This document shows positions 9,839 to 19,400 of a stretch of DNA of 64,000 nucleotides, piece by piece; positions within the stretch are counted from its first letter, which is position 1, and the number at the start of each line of letters is the position of its first letter. The notes under the pieces were generated by a model. The model made no database searches. It saw only the letters and a list, made by a program, of their open reading frames with translations, and had not been told where the DNA came from. Position numbers and translations under genes: made by a program. Origin of the DNA: DATATJ01 sp963789075 (GTDB lineage: Bacteria > Acidobacteriota > Vicinamibacteria > Vicinamibacterales > CAVVIG01); NCBI GenBank assembly GCA_963789075.1, contig CAWBJQ010000003.1, positions 124,001 to 188,000 of the forward strand, read 5' to 3'.

Positions 9839-11575
9839 TGCGTCGCCTGTTCGTGCTGTCCGCGGTGCTCTCTCTCACGGTGATCGGGCCGCGCGGCATC
9901 GCGCAGACGACATCGCCCTTCGCGTCGCTGGTCGACGAGTATCTGGATCGCTTCGCGCAATACCATCCCGTCGATCGCCGCCGGCAACGGCATCCACAGC
10001 CACGATGGTCAGCTCGAAGACTTTTCGGCCGTCTCCATCGCGGCCGAAGTGACGTGGCTTCGAGCGACGCGCGGCCGCCTCGACGGTCTCGACGCGGTAC
10101 GCTTGACGCCGGACGAGAGGGTCGACCATCGCATCCTGCAGGGCATCATCGACGGCTGGCTTCTCGATCTCGAGACCGTCAAGACGTGGACGCGCAATCC
10201 GATGATTTACGCCTCGGCCGTGTCGGACGGTGCGCACAACCTGATGACCATGGAGTCGTCGCCTGCTCCCGATCGGATGAAGCAGGCCGTCACGAAGCTC
10301 CGCGCGGTGCCGACGCTGCTGGCGTCGGCGCGCGCCAACGTCCACAACCCGCCGCGCGTGTTCGTGGAGCGCGCGGCCGTCATGTTCCGCGGTGCAGCCG
10401 ACCTGCTGGCTCACGATCTGCCGCTCGCGTTTGCCGATGTCAACGACCCGACGCTGCAGAGCGAACTGCACGTGTCGGCAGACGCCGCACGCCAGGCGAT
10501 CGAGAAATACGCGACCGAGCTCGAGACGACGACGGTGAAGAGCGCGGCGGGCAACTACGCGATCGGCACCGCCAACGTCGAAGCGCGATACCGCGCCGAG
10601 GAGCTGATCGACACGCCCGCAGCGCAGTTGCTCGCAATCGGCGACCGCGAGCTGACGAATCTGCAGCACCAGTTCACGGAGGCGGCGGCACGCGTGGACC
10701 CGTCGCGGCCGGCGCTCGACGTGTGGCGGGACGTGCTGAACGATCATCCGAAGCGCGGCGAGGTTGTTCCGGCGGCACAAAAGATCGTCGACGAGCTGTT
10801 TGCGTTCATCCGCGAGCGACGCCTCGTCGACCTCCCGCCCGGCGAACGCGTCGTCGTCGCCGCGGCGCCCGTGTACGACCTCGGGCTCGCATCGATGCAC
10901 TCGTCGCCGCCGCTCGAGCCGCATCCGGTGAAGAGCTTCTACTACATCACCGACGCGCAGGCCGACTGGCCGGCCGAGCGACAGAATGTCTGGCTGCAGA
11001 AGTTCAATTACGCCACGCTGGCCGACATCACCGCTCATGAAGTGGCGCCTGGCCATTACGTTCACAGCCTGTTCATGCGGCGCACTCCGGGAAAGATCCG
11101 GCGCATCTGGATCGGTCTCAACCCGTTCCCGCAGCCATCGTCCGGGCAGGACGGGTGGGCGCATTACGCGGAGCAGCTGGTCGCCGACGAGGGATTCAAA
11201 AAGGACGATCCACGCTATCGCCTCGCGCAGACGAGCGAGGCGCTCACGCGCGTGTGCCGTCTGATCGTGGGACTGCGCCTGCACAGCGGGGAGTGGTCGA
11301 TCGATCGGGCGGCGCAGCTGTTCGAGCAGGAGGCGCACCTGCCATCGCAGGCGGCTCGCCAGGAAGCCATCCGCGGCACCTACGATCCGACATATGGCGG
11401 CTACTTTCTTGGCAAGATGGCCGCCTTGAAACTGCGGCGTGATTATCAGGCGGCACGCGGTGCGGCGTTCAACCTGCGCGAATTTCACGAGCGTGTGATG
11501 ACCGACGGCATCGCGCCGTGGTGGGCGCATCGACAGCTGCTGCTGCCGGGCGACCACGGAACGGTGCTCGAATAG
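9838..11575 (+). CDS. Secreted DUF885 family protein, putative metallopeptidase (one apparent frameshift)
   Basis: The protein starts MRRLFVLSAVLSLTVIGPRG, a Sec signal peptide. Near 9966-9970 a CCC run seems to hold one extra base. After it the frame continues as IAAGNGIHSHDGQLEDFS to the end, giving ~578 residues, normal for DUF885. The putative metal site is in DITAHEVAPGHYVHSLFMRR (HE...PGH), with GWAHYAEQLVADEGF downstream. The start codon overlaps the permease stop. Family members are suspected dipeptidyl or carboxypeptidase-like enzymes, but the chemistry is unproven. Coupling to an amino acid permease fits peptide scavenging. Confidence 0.85.
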
Positions 11576-11582
11576 CGAGACG

Positions 11583-11637
11583 CTCGGCTAAAGCCTTCGC
11601 GCTACCAGCTGCCGTAGGGCGAAGGCTTTTAGCCGAG
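11583..11637. terminator. Long imperfect inverted repeat between convergent genes
   Basis: The left arm (11583-11605, starting ctcggctaaagcc) pairs with the right arm (11614-11637, ending ttttagccgag) over about 23 bp, with one bulge and one mismatch around an 8-base loop. It lies 7 bp after the DUF885 stop and 29 bp before the end of the convergent permease gene. It most likely acts as a bidirectional terminator. It shares gccttcgcgctac with 722-734, so it may belong to a repeat family. Confidence 0.5.
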
Positions 11638-11665
11638 CCGTGCGCGGCGTTCGTGGCGCAGGACT

Positions 11666-12454
11666 CTAGTCCTGCTGACGCTGATCTCGTGCTAATTGAT
11701 CTCCGGCGAAATTCACGGCGACCGTCGTCGTCAGAATGAAAAACCCTGGCGCGAGCGCGAGCCACGGCTCAGTGCTGAGCGAGGCCTGCGCCTGATAGAG
11801 CATGTTGCCCCAGCTGGCCTGCGGCGGGCGGACGCCGACACCGAAAAAACTGAGCGCCGATTCGATCAGGATGCCGCGTGCAACGGCCAGCGTGAGCGAG
11901 ACGGCGACCGCCTGCGCCGCATTCGGCAGCAGATGGCGCACCAGCACGCGCACGTGCCCGGCGCCGGACGCTCTCGCGCTTTCGACAAATCCCTGCCCGC
12001 GCAGCGCGCCGAACTCCGCACGCACCACGCGTGCGGTTTCCATCCATCCGACGAGGCCGATGAGCAGAATCAGCTGCGGCACGGACGGCTGCAGCACGAC
12101 GGCGGCGATCATGAGCAGCGGCAGCCTCGGCATCGATAAGACGCCATCGGTCACGCGCATCAGCACGGCGTCGACGGCCCCGCCGGCATAGCCCGCCACG
12201 CCGCCGATCGCGATGCCGCTCGCGCCGGCGACGACGGCCGAAAGCAGGCCGACCGCGAGCGAGATGCGCGCGCCGAACAGCACGCGCGCGAGCACGTCGC
12301 GGCCGAGCTCGTCGGTCCCGAACCAGTGGGCCGCAGACGGCGGCGATCGCCGGATCGACAAGTCGATTTGATCTGGCGCATACGGCGCCAGCCGCGGCGC
12401 CATGACGGCCGCGCCGATCAGACACACGAGCACGATGGCCGGCAGGCGCTTCAC
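11666..12454 (-). CDS. ABC transporter permease, DppC/OppC type
   Basis: A 262-residue inner-membrane permease. It has a HWFGTDELGRDVLARVLFGARISL segment typical of DppC-like subunits and an EAA-type loop (ESARASGAGHVRVLVRHLLPN). The start is a GTG whose GTGA overlaps the stop of the upstream permease gene, so the two subunits are coupled. It would form the membrane pore with the DppB-like protein for import of peptides or similar solutes. No ATPase subunit (DppD/F) is present in the window. It is the last gene of the minus-strand operon that starts at 17790. Confidence 0.88.
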   Translation of the reverse strand: MKRLPAIVLVCLIGAAVMAPRLAPYAPDQIDLSIRRSPPSAAHWFGTDELGRDVLARVLFGARISLAVGLLSAVVAGASGIAIGGVAGYAGGAVDAVLMRVTDGVLSMPRLPLLMIAAVVLQPSVPQLILLIGLVGWMETARVVRAEFGALRGQGFVESARASGAGHVRVLVRHLLPNAAQAVAVSLTLAVARGILIESALSFFGVGVRPPQASWGNMLYQAQASLSTEPWLALAPGFFILTTTVAVNFAGDQLARDQRQQD

Positions 12455-13398
12455 GTCGTCACGCGCGGGTCGATCGCGGCGTGCATCGCATCCGCCGCGA
12501 CGTTGAACAGGATGACCGCCGCTGACGACAGCATCAGCAGCGCCATGAGGACGGAGTAGTCGCGGCGCGCCAGCGCCTCCGTGAAGAGGCTGCCGAGGCC
12601 GGGCCACGCGAAGACGCTTTCCGTGACGACCGCCCCCGAGACGAGCAGCGCGGCGTCCACCGTGACGATCGCGATCAGGGGTCCGAGCGCATTCCGCAGC
12701 GCGTGTCTCAGGATCACCCGCGTGGCCGGCAGCCCGCGCGCCTCGGCGGCAACGACAAACGGTTGGCCGATCGTCTCAATCATCGACCCGCGCAGGTAGC
12801 GCGACCAGCTCGACGCCAGCACGAGCGCGAGAACCGCCGTCGGCATCACGAGGTGTTGCAGATGATCGGCGACATCGTCAGCTCCCGGGGTGGCGCGGCC
12901 GGACGATGGCAGCCAGCCGAGAGCGAGCGCGAAGATCATCTGGAGCAGCAGGCCAAACCAGAACCCCGGCAGCGACAAGCCGACCATCGACGTCATCGTC
13001 GTCAGGCGGTCGAACCAGCGGCCGCGGCGCACGGCAGACCACACGCCGACCGGAAGCGTCAGCGCGAGCGCGACCGCGAGCGCTGTGCTCACCAGCTCGA
13101 TCGTCGCGGGAACCCGTTCGAGGATCCGGCTCGCGACCGGCCGGCCATCGCTGAAGCTGTAACCCCAATCGCCCTTCAAGAAGGCGGCGAGCCACGACCA
13201 GTACTGAGTCCACAGCGGACGGTCGAGCCCGAGCGCGTGCCGCAGCCGCTCGATGTCCTCGGGCCGCACGTTCGGATTGGACAGATAAATCGCGAGCGGT
13301 CCGCCCGGCGCGGCGTGAATCAACAGAAAGACGAGCGCGGAGACGATGAACAGCAGGGGAACCGCGTGCGCGAGGCGTCTGGCGAGGAACCGGACCAC
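12451..13398 (-). CDS. ABC transporter permease, DppB/OppB type
   Basis: A 315-residue permease: an N-terminal helix (RLAHAVPLLFIVSALVFLLI), the family element DIERLRHALGLDRPLWTQYW, and a conserved loop (AAEARGLPATRVILRHALRN) matching the EAA motif that contacts the ATPase. It follows the solute-binding lipoprotein gene by 9 bp and overlaps the DppC-like gene by 4 bp. With these it forms most of a peptide/nickel/oligopeptide-class importer; the ligand is unknown. Confidence 0.88.
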   Translation of the reverse strand: MVRFLARRLAHAVPLLFIVSALVFLLIHAAPGGPLAIYLSNPNVRPEDIERLRHALGLDRPLWTQYWSWLAAFLKGDWGYSFSDGRPVASRILERVPATIELVSTALAVALALTLPVGVWSAVRRGRWFDRLTTMTSMVGLSLPGFWFGLLLQMIFALALGWLPSSGRATPGADDVADHLQHLVMPTAVLALVLASSWSRYLRGSMIETIGQPFVVAAEARGLPATRVILRHALRNALGPLIAIVTVDAALLVSGAVVTESVFAWPGLGSLFTEALARRDYSVLMALLMLSSAAVILFNVAADAMHAAIDPRVTT

Positions 13399-13407
13399 CG
13401 CGTCAGC

Positions 13408-15021
13408 TTATTTGATTTCCCACTCGTGGACGTTCCAGAAAATGCCGGTGTTCGTCGGGTTGCCCTTGAAGTTCACCAGCGAGGCAGGGAGCGCGTCGAG
13501 GCGCGTCACGGTGTAGAGCGGGATTTCCGGAACCGCCGCGGTGATGATGGCTTGCGCGCGCGCGAGCAGTGCTCCGCGTGCGCGGCGATCGACCGTCCGA
13601 TCCGACGCGTAGAGCAGCTTGGTCAGCTCCGCGTCGCGAAAATAATTGATGTTGCGTCCGGCCGGCGGCGTCCGATCGGCCGCGAAGAACGTCGTCAGCT
13701 CCGGATCCGACGGCATCTGCCACCAGTGCAGCATGGCGTCGAACCGGCCCTCGAACCAAATCGAGCTGATGGCCGTGCCGTCCTGGAGCTCCACCTTCAC
13801 GTCGACGCCGACGTCGCGAAGCTGCCGCTCGATGGCCTGAGCCATGTTCTCGCGAATGGCGTAGCCCGCTTGAGTGATCAGCGTGAACGCGAGGCGCTCG
13901 CCCGCGCGCTCGCGAATGCCCTCCGCACCAACGCGCCAGCCGGCATCGTCGAGCAGCGCGCGAGCCTTCGCCGGATCGAATGGATACCGTGTGATCCGGT
14001 CGGAGTACGCCCACGAGATCGGCTGGATCGGACCGTGCGCCACCGGCGCCAGACCGTCGAGGATCGTGCGCACGTACTGATCGCGATCGAGTGCCGAGAT
14101 CAGCGCCTGCCTCACGCGGATGTCGGCGAACGGCGGAAAGTGCCTTTCGTTCAGCGTGACGTGCTCGTACGCGTTGCCCGGCGTCTTCGTGATCACGATC
14201 GACTTGAGATCCGCGATCTCACGATACTTGTCCCACGGGATCAACGCGACGACGTGCACTTCGCCGCTCTTCAATTGATTGATGCGCGTGTTCGTGTTGG
14301 GAATGAACTTGAAGAGCAGTCGTCGAATCTTCGGGTACTCGTCGCCCCGCCAATAGTGCGGCACGCGCTCGAGCAGGATGTACTCACCGGCTTTCCATTC
14401 GACGACGCGATACGGGCCGGTGCCGAGCGGATTGCGGTTGTAGTCCTGCGCCCGATCGATGTCGCGTCCCTGGAGGATGTGCTTCGGCAGCGCGCCCCGG
14501 ATGAACTGGATGTCGTACGGCGCGTAGACTTCCTTGTAGTGGACGACGGCCGTCAGCGGGTCGGGCGTGTCGACGGACGAGATGCGATCGAAGCCGTCCG
14601 TGCTCTCGGGGTTGTAGTTCGGGCCGTTGATCGCCTCGACCGTGAACTGAACGTCGGCGGACGTGAACGGCGTCCCGTCATGCCATTTCACGCCCGGGCG
14701 CAGCTTCCACGTGACGTCCATCCCACCGTCGCCGCGCAGCAGGACACCGCCGTTCTCGACGGTTGGCACGTCGGTCGCCAGCAGCGGCACGACGCGCATC
14801 TGCTCGTCCGTCGTGGTCAGCCCCTCGACGATGCAGGTCTGGATGTCTTCGAGGATGTGGGTGCTGAAGCGATTCAGCGTGTCGGGCTCGCGGTCGTAGC
14901 CGACGATCAGGAGGTCGTTCGACGGCGCGGTCGTGCCGGCGTGGCCGCGGCAGCCAGGCGCGATGATCAAGGCGCCGATCAGAAATGTGGCGCCGAGCGC
15001 ACGCCGGGCGATCGCGTCCAT
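13408..15021 (-). CDS. ABC transporter substrate-binding lipoprotein, family 5 (DppA/OppA type)
   Basis: A 537-residue periplasmic solute-binding protein. The N-terminus has a short signal with a lipobox-like cysteine (GALIIAPGC), so it is probably membrane-anchored. Family 5 features are VTWKLRPGVKWHDGTPFTSA, NPLGTGPYRVVEWKAGEYI and VRQALISALDRDQYV. The open frame continues upstream to 15906, but that part belongs to the DUF885 gene, which shifts frame into it. The ATG at 15021 shares one base with the stop of the DUF885 gene (TGATG), so the two are coupled. It probably delivers peptides or opine-like compounds to the DppB/DppC pair. Confidence 0.88.
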   Translation of the reverse strand: MDAIARRALGATFLIGALIIAPGCRGHAGTTAPSNDLLIVGYDREPDTLNRFSTHILEDIQTCIVEGLTTTDEQMRVVPLLATDVPTVENGGVLLRGDGGMDVTWKLRPGVKWHDGTPFTSADVQFTVEAINGPNYNPESTDGFDRISSVDTPDPLTAVVHYKEVYAPYDIQFIRGALPKHILQGRDIDRAQDYNRNPLGTGPYRVVEWKAGEYILLERVPHYWRGDEYPKIRRLLFKFIPNTNTRINQLKSGEVHVVALIPWDKYREIADLKSIVITKTPGNAYEHVTLNERHFPPFADIRVRQALISALDRDQYVRTILDGLAPVAHGPIQPISWAYSDRITRYPFDPAKARALLDDAGWRVGAEGIRERAGERLAFTLITQAGYAIRENMAQAIERQLRDVGVDVKVELQDGTAISSIWFEGRFDAMLHWWQMPSDPELTTFFAADRTPPAGRNINYFRDAELTKLLYASDRTVDRRARGALLARAQAIITAAVPEIPLYTVTRLDALPASLVNFKGNPTNTGIFWNVHEWEIK

Positions 15022-16669
15022 CACCAGATGTGCTCCAGCAGAGGCACGGGAATGGAGCCGAACGACAGCACGCGATCGTGGAACCGCCGGAGGGAGAATG
15101 CGGCCCCCTCGGACTCGTTCACGGGCGCCGCGCAGGCGATGGAGGCCGTCGGTGCCGAGCCAGTACATGATCGCCGTCGCCGGAAACATCGAGTTCTTGC
15201 AGGCTTCGCTGCGTGCCGCCTCCGGCGACATGCCGACGCGATCGCGATACAACGCGACCACATCGTCGAAGCTCATCGATCCGCTATGAAGACCGAGGTC
15301 GGCGACGGCGCGGGCGAGGAGCCGCGCGCGCGTGTGCTGCTGCGCGAGCGACTCGTCGGCATTGAGAAAACCGATCTCGTCCATCAGGTCCGTCGCGTAG
15401 CACGCCCAGCCTTCGGCCATCGTGCCGCCGAGAAACATGCCGATGCGGTTGGCGCAGTCCACGGCGGCCACGCGTCCGATTTCGGATTCACCGGTGTACG
15501 CATAGTAGTTCTGCACGTGATGGCCGATCGCGCCGTGATGCACCACGTGATTCAGCTTGATGACGCTCGTGTTCGTCGCGCGGAGGCGACGCTGCTGTTC
15601 CTCTCGCGCCATGTCGGTGTCGATCGGCGTGACGACGTAGTCGTGTATTGGTGCGCGGTCGTAGGGCGCGGGCGAGCGGTAGAAAAGATAGTAGAGGAAT
15701 GGCGCGGCTTCGCGAGTGTGCAGCGGAATAGGCACGTAGCGAATCGGGTACGTCGGCCACGAGACGAGGTCTGATTTGATGGACGCGTCGCGACACTCGT
15801 TCCAGAGGTGCTGATAGGTGCCGAGGTAGTCAGCCACGGTCGGATGCGCAGCCGCGAGCCGTGCCTGAACTTCCGGCCAGCCGCCAGGCGCCAGCCGCCC
15901 GGGCACGCGTATCGAGCGAGGCGAGCGCCTCGTCGAGCGCGGCGTTCGCGTCGATTGTGAGGGACGCGGCGCTGGCTGAACACCAGTGTCCGCGCGTCAG
16001 CAGCCGGTCGAAGAGATCCGATCCGGCGGCGTAGCGCTCCGGTGGCGCGGCGGCGACGTCGTGCTCGAGCCATCGCCGAAACTCATGGAGAGCAGTGCGC
16101 GCGCATTCAGACGCACGGAGCACGGACGGTTCGTTCACCGATTCGATCGCGAGCCACTTGGGAACGCCGTCTCTCAGCAGGCGCTCTGCGCCGTCGCACT
16201 CGCGCAGGCACTTCGCGCGCCACTCGTCTGGAACGCCGTGGACGATCGATTCGCGCGCGCCCGCGAGAAAGCCGGACCACGCGTCGAGACGTGCGGCGAG
16301 CGCGCGCGCACGCTGTGCGGCCGGCGCGAACGGGCGCGTGATCAGCGACACCACGCCGAACACGGCTTCGCCGAGCGCGAGAGATGGATTGCCGCGCTGA
16401 AAGTGCTCACTGTCGATCTCGGCAATCTGAATATCGAGAAACGAGATCGCCAGCGCGCGGTCCCGAAGAGCGACGTCGCGCAGCGAGGCGTCGTCGGCCG
16501 GAGCCTCGCCGAGCGACGCGCGGATCGATCGCATCTCGTCCGCTGCCGCCGCGAGGCCGTCGGGCGACCAGTCGGGCAGGCGATCGTCGTGCTCGTGGAC
16601 GCCGGTAAACGTCGCGTTCACCGGACGCAGACGGTAGTAGCTGGCGAAGAATGCGTCGAGGCCGCTCAT
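15021..16669 (-). CDS. DUF885 family protein, putative metallopeptidase (two apparent frameshifts)
   Basis: The protein starts MSGLDAFFASYYRLRPVNAT, with no signal peptide, so it is probably cytoplasmic, unlike the copy at 9838. The frame shifts near 15890-15910 and again near 15130-15150; the final frame ends NESEGAAFSLRRFHDR...LLEHIW with stop at 15021-15023. Corrected length is ~548 residues. The metal-site region reads HVVHHGAIGHHVQNYYAY and a GTMAEGWACYATDLM element follows, both characteristic. Its ATG overlaps the stop of the oxidoreductase gene (ATGA), and its stop overlaps the start of the binding lipoprotein. The position suggests it acts on the imported solute. Confidence 0.82.
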
Positions 16670-17790
16670 GGCGTCAGCGGCAGCGAGATCCAGCGGCGCT
16701 CCCGGTAGGAGCGCTCCACGGCGTTGATCACTTCCTGAATCCACGCGCCGTCGCCGAAGTCGCCTTCGTTGGCCGGATCGTCGCTGAGGATTTCCGTGAT
16801 GAAGCTGCTCACCAGGTTGGCGTAAAACAGCGTGCGCCACGACTCCGTGCGGCTGCCACCCGGCGGATAACAACGCGCGGGAATCTCGAGCTCGCGGAAC
16901 TCCACCTGGTCGGCCTTCGCCGCGCGCAGCGTCTCGCAGATGCCGGCCTCCTCCACGAGCCGGCAGATGAGCGCGCCTTCGCTCCCATATGCGCGTGCTT
17001 CGATGCCGGGATAATTACCGACCGTCACGAAGCTCGTCTGGATGGAGCACAGCGCGCCGTTGGCGAACTCGCCGAGAAAAATGTCGCCATCGTCGATGTT
17101 CATGCGCATCATGCGATTGGTGGCGCGCACCATGCGATCCGGAATGAAGTTGCGCATCGTGCCGACGACCTGCGTCAGGTCGGCGCCGACGAACAGATGC
17201 GCGAGGTCGATGATTGGCGCGCCGTAGCCTTCGAGCGACGACACCTGCAGCACCGACTGATCGGCCTCGTGGTCCACCTGCCGCAGCGGAGTCATCGGGT
17301 CGAGCCACTGCGAGTTCTGTTCGTAGCCGTTGAAGATGAACGGCGTGCCGATGAAGCCGCCGGCGACCAGCTCGCGCATGTACCGCATCGCCGGGCTGTA
17401 GCGGAAGGTCAGCCCGACTTTCGTCTTCAGATGCTTTTTCCTGGCGAGATCGCGCGCCCGGATCGTGTCGCGGTAGTCGTAGGCGACCGGCTTCTCGCAG
17501 AGGACGTGCTTGCCCGCCTCGAGCGCGGCCCACGCCAGCTCGAAATGCGTGTGGCTCGGCGTGCAGACATCGATCAGGTGGATGTCGTCGCGTTCGATCA
17601 ACTCGCGCGCGTTCGCGGTGGCCGTGGGAACGTCGAACTCCCGCGCGGCGGCGCGCGCGCGATCGATCTCGACGTCGGCGATCGCCACGACGCGGCAGCG
17701 CGGGTCGCGGCGATAGCCCGGAAGATGCGCGCCGCGCGCCCAGGCACCCGCGCCGAGGACGCCGACGTTGACGATGCGCGTGGACGTCAC
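16666..17790 (-). CDS. Gfo/Idh/MocA-family oxidoreductase
   Basis: A 374-residue NAD(P)-dependent oxidoreductase. The Rossmann fold starts VGVLGAGAWARGAHLPGY, and the family EKP motif is in GKHVLCEKPVAYDYRDT. Members oxidise or reduce sugars, inositols and related compounds; the substrate cannot be assigned. The enzyme is cytoplasmic. It is the promoter-proximal gene of a five-gene operon (this gene, DUF885, binding lipoprotein, DppB, DppC) in which every junction is overlapping or within 9 bp. That implies the imported compound is processed by both enzymes. Confidence 0.88.
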   Translation of the reverse strand: MTSTRIVNVGVLGAGAWARGAHLPGYRRDPRCRVVAIADVEIDRARAAAREFDVPTATANARELIERDDIHLIDVCTPSHTHFELAWAALEAGKHVLCEKPVAYDYRDTIRARDLARKKHLKTKVGLTFRYSPAMRYMRELVAGGFIGTPFIFNGYEQNSQWLDPMTPLRQVDHEADQSVLQVSSLEGYGAPIIDLAHLFVGADLTQVVGTMRNFIPDRMVRATNRMMRMNIDDGDIFLGEFANGALCSIQTSFVTVGNYPGIEARAYGSEGALICRLVEEAGICETLRAAKADQVEFRELEIPARCYPPGGSRTESWRTLFYANLVSSFITEILSDDPANEGDFGDGAWIQEVINAVERSYRERRWISLPLTP

Positions 17791-18032
17791 TGATCGGCCT
17801 CTCGATGGATGGCGCGAGGCTCAATGCGCCCGCGCCGGGCCTCTAGCGTCGCACTTCTGCGGCGTCATCGGCAAGGCGCGTCGACAAAGGCGTTGAAACG
17901 TTGCTGCGCGTGACGGTCCGCAAAAAGCGCGTCTCATATTTTCGTAAAGAGGATTCCGCGGATCGCATCGCCTGGCAGAGCTTGTACCGCTGTTCTATCG
18001 CCCGTTACAATTCCTGCGAGGAAAACATTCAG

Positions 18033-18674
18033 ATGAAAATTCGCGTTTCGATGTTGGCGACCGCGTTGTTCGTACTCAGTGCCGCGACGATTCATGCACA
18101 GACGATCACGACGGGCGTCAAAGTGGGTATCGACTTCAGTTCGTTGCCGAATGCCGGAGAAGTCATCGATCAAATCGTGAAGCAGCCGAGCACCGAAACG
18201 TCCTCGAAGGTCGGCGCGCTGTTCGGCGGGTTCGTGACCGTGCCATTCTGGAATCAGCTCTCGGTGCAGCCCGAGCTCCAGTTCGTGATGAAAGGCGTCA
18301 ACCTGACCGAAGCGGCCGGCGGCGGCACCGTCAACGCCCGCGTCCGGTATCTCGAGTTCCCGGTGCTGCTTCGGTATGCGGTGTCCGTCAACGACCACAC
18401 GGGATACGTCCTGGTCGGACCGACCTTTGGCGTGAAGGCGGGAACGAGCGCGCAGCTGGATGGCCCGAACCAGACATCCGCCGTCAACATCGACCCGGCG
18501 ATCCGAACGTTCGACGGCGGCCTCGCCTTCGGAGGCGGGCTCGACTATCAGCAATATTTCTTCGAGCTGCGGTTCACGCAGGGCCTCAATGACGTCGCGG
18601 CGGAATCGTTCCCGCACACCGATTCGGTGAAGAATCGCGTCTTCGCGATCGCCGCAGGCATTCATTTCAAATAA
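18033..18674 (+). CDS. Outer-membrane beta-barrel protein (PorT-like)
   Basis: From the ATG at 18033, preceded by GAGGAAA, the protein is 213 residues with the signal peptide MKIRVSMLATALFVLSAATI...HAQ. The mature part has alternating hydrophobic strands (VRYLEFPVLLRYAV, GYVLVGPTFGVKAG, FGGGLDYQQYFFELRFTQGL) and ends VFAIAAGIHFK, a barrel-type C-terminal strand. It fits the outer-membrane beta-barrel/PorT group; specific function unknown. The longer open frame from 17901 is not used because it would hide the signal peptide. It stands alone, divergent from the oxidoreductase operon. Confidence 0.8.
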   Translation: MKIRVSMLATALFVLSAATIHAQTITTGVKVGIDFSSLPNAGEVIDQIVKQPSTETSSKVGALFGGFVTVPFWNQLSVQPELQFVMKGVNLTEAAGGGTVNARVRYLEFPVLLRYAVSVNDHTGYVLVGPTFGVKAGTSAQLDGPNQTSAVNIDPAIRTFDGGLAFGGGLDYQQYFFELRFTQGLNDVAAESFPHTDSVKNRVFAIAAGIHFK

Positions 18675-19393
18675 AGCGCTCGCGCGACCCGACGAGGATG
18701 CTGCTGATCGGCGACGGTCTGGCCATGGCGCTGCGCAAGCGGCGGCCGTGACGCGCGATTGACGGAACTCACCCGCAAGTCATCGCTCTGACGTCGCCCT
18801 ATCGACTGCTCCGCGTCCCCGAGGTCGACGGCGCGGGAAACCGCCGCTCCGGGAGGTGGGCACAGCGTCGGCCAGGTCCGTGACCTGGCCTGGACTCGGC
18901 CCTGCGCTGGCGGTTTCCCACCTTACGCTCGCGTCGCGCCGCTCCCACGGGGCCGCGGATCAGCCGATAGGTCGCCCGCGCAGACCAGTCACTTGCGCGT
19001 TGACGACAAGCGCGCTCGACGCGCTCGAGACTGGCCCGTGTACTCGGTGGGACGATGTCTCGCACAGCGAGCCGTATAGTCAGGCCGGGCACCTCTCGCA
19101 CGAAAAACGGCGCGAAGCGGCGCATTCCCGCGGCGGTCTGATCGAAAGCCACACAGCCGTGGGCGTTGCCCGAGTGCCGGTTGTTCCCTTGAGCGATGTT
19201 CGAATTAGTAAGACCGCCGCGTGCAGCGTCAGAAGAGGGAGCGGCGCGACGTTTTTCCGGCCTCCGCTCGCGCATTTATTTCCGCGAGCTACGGCGGGCG
19301 GCGCGACGGCGTGACGGATGACGGCTCGCGAAGCGAGATATCGTCTCGCCGTCAGGGCCAGCCTGGGTCACCAGATTCCCGAAAGGCATGAGC
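18675..19393. other. Gene-poor stretch (~720 bp)
   Basis: I see no supported protein gene here. The ORFs on both strands are Arg/Ala-rich shadows with no recognisable motif and no plausible ribosome site. The region holds a nested inverted repeat (18835-18919) and copy B of the dispersed repeat (19313-19400). Confidence 0.6.
18835..18919. repeat. Nested inverted repeat
   Basis: An outer perfect 11-bp pair (gggaaaccgcc at 18835-18845, ggcggtttccc at 18909-18919) encloses an inner perfect 9-bp hairpin (ggccaggtc at 18870-18878, gacctggcc at 18882-18890, 3-base loop). The whole could fold into one long bulged stem. It lies ~160 bp downstream of the barrel-protein gene. It could be a terminator, a REP-like element or a structured RNA; nothing decides between these. 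Confidence 0.5.
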
Positions 19394-19400
19394 CTAAAGC
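19313..19400. repeat. Dispersed intergenic repeat, copy B
   Basis: The 28-base core at 19323-19350 differs from copy A (7410-7437) at one position and has a perfect GCGAGA/TCTCGC stem where copy A has one mismatch. Similarity continues through a gggccag word and a cctaaagcc word. Its right end runs into the last codons of the APC permease gene on the other strand. As with copy A, it marks the 3' end of a gene. Confidence 0.55.

Noticed and set aside
9875..11557. 560-codon minus-strand open frame
   Set aside because: Antisense to the secreted DUF885 gene; no motif or ribosome site.
12703..15774. Very long plus-strand open frame (1023 codons)
   Set aside because: It lies antisense to the DppB permease, binding lipoprotein and DUF885 genes, is extremely Arg/Asp/His-rich and has no motif; a high-GC shadow frame.
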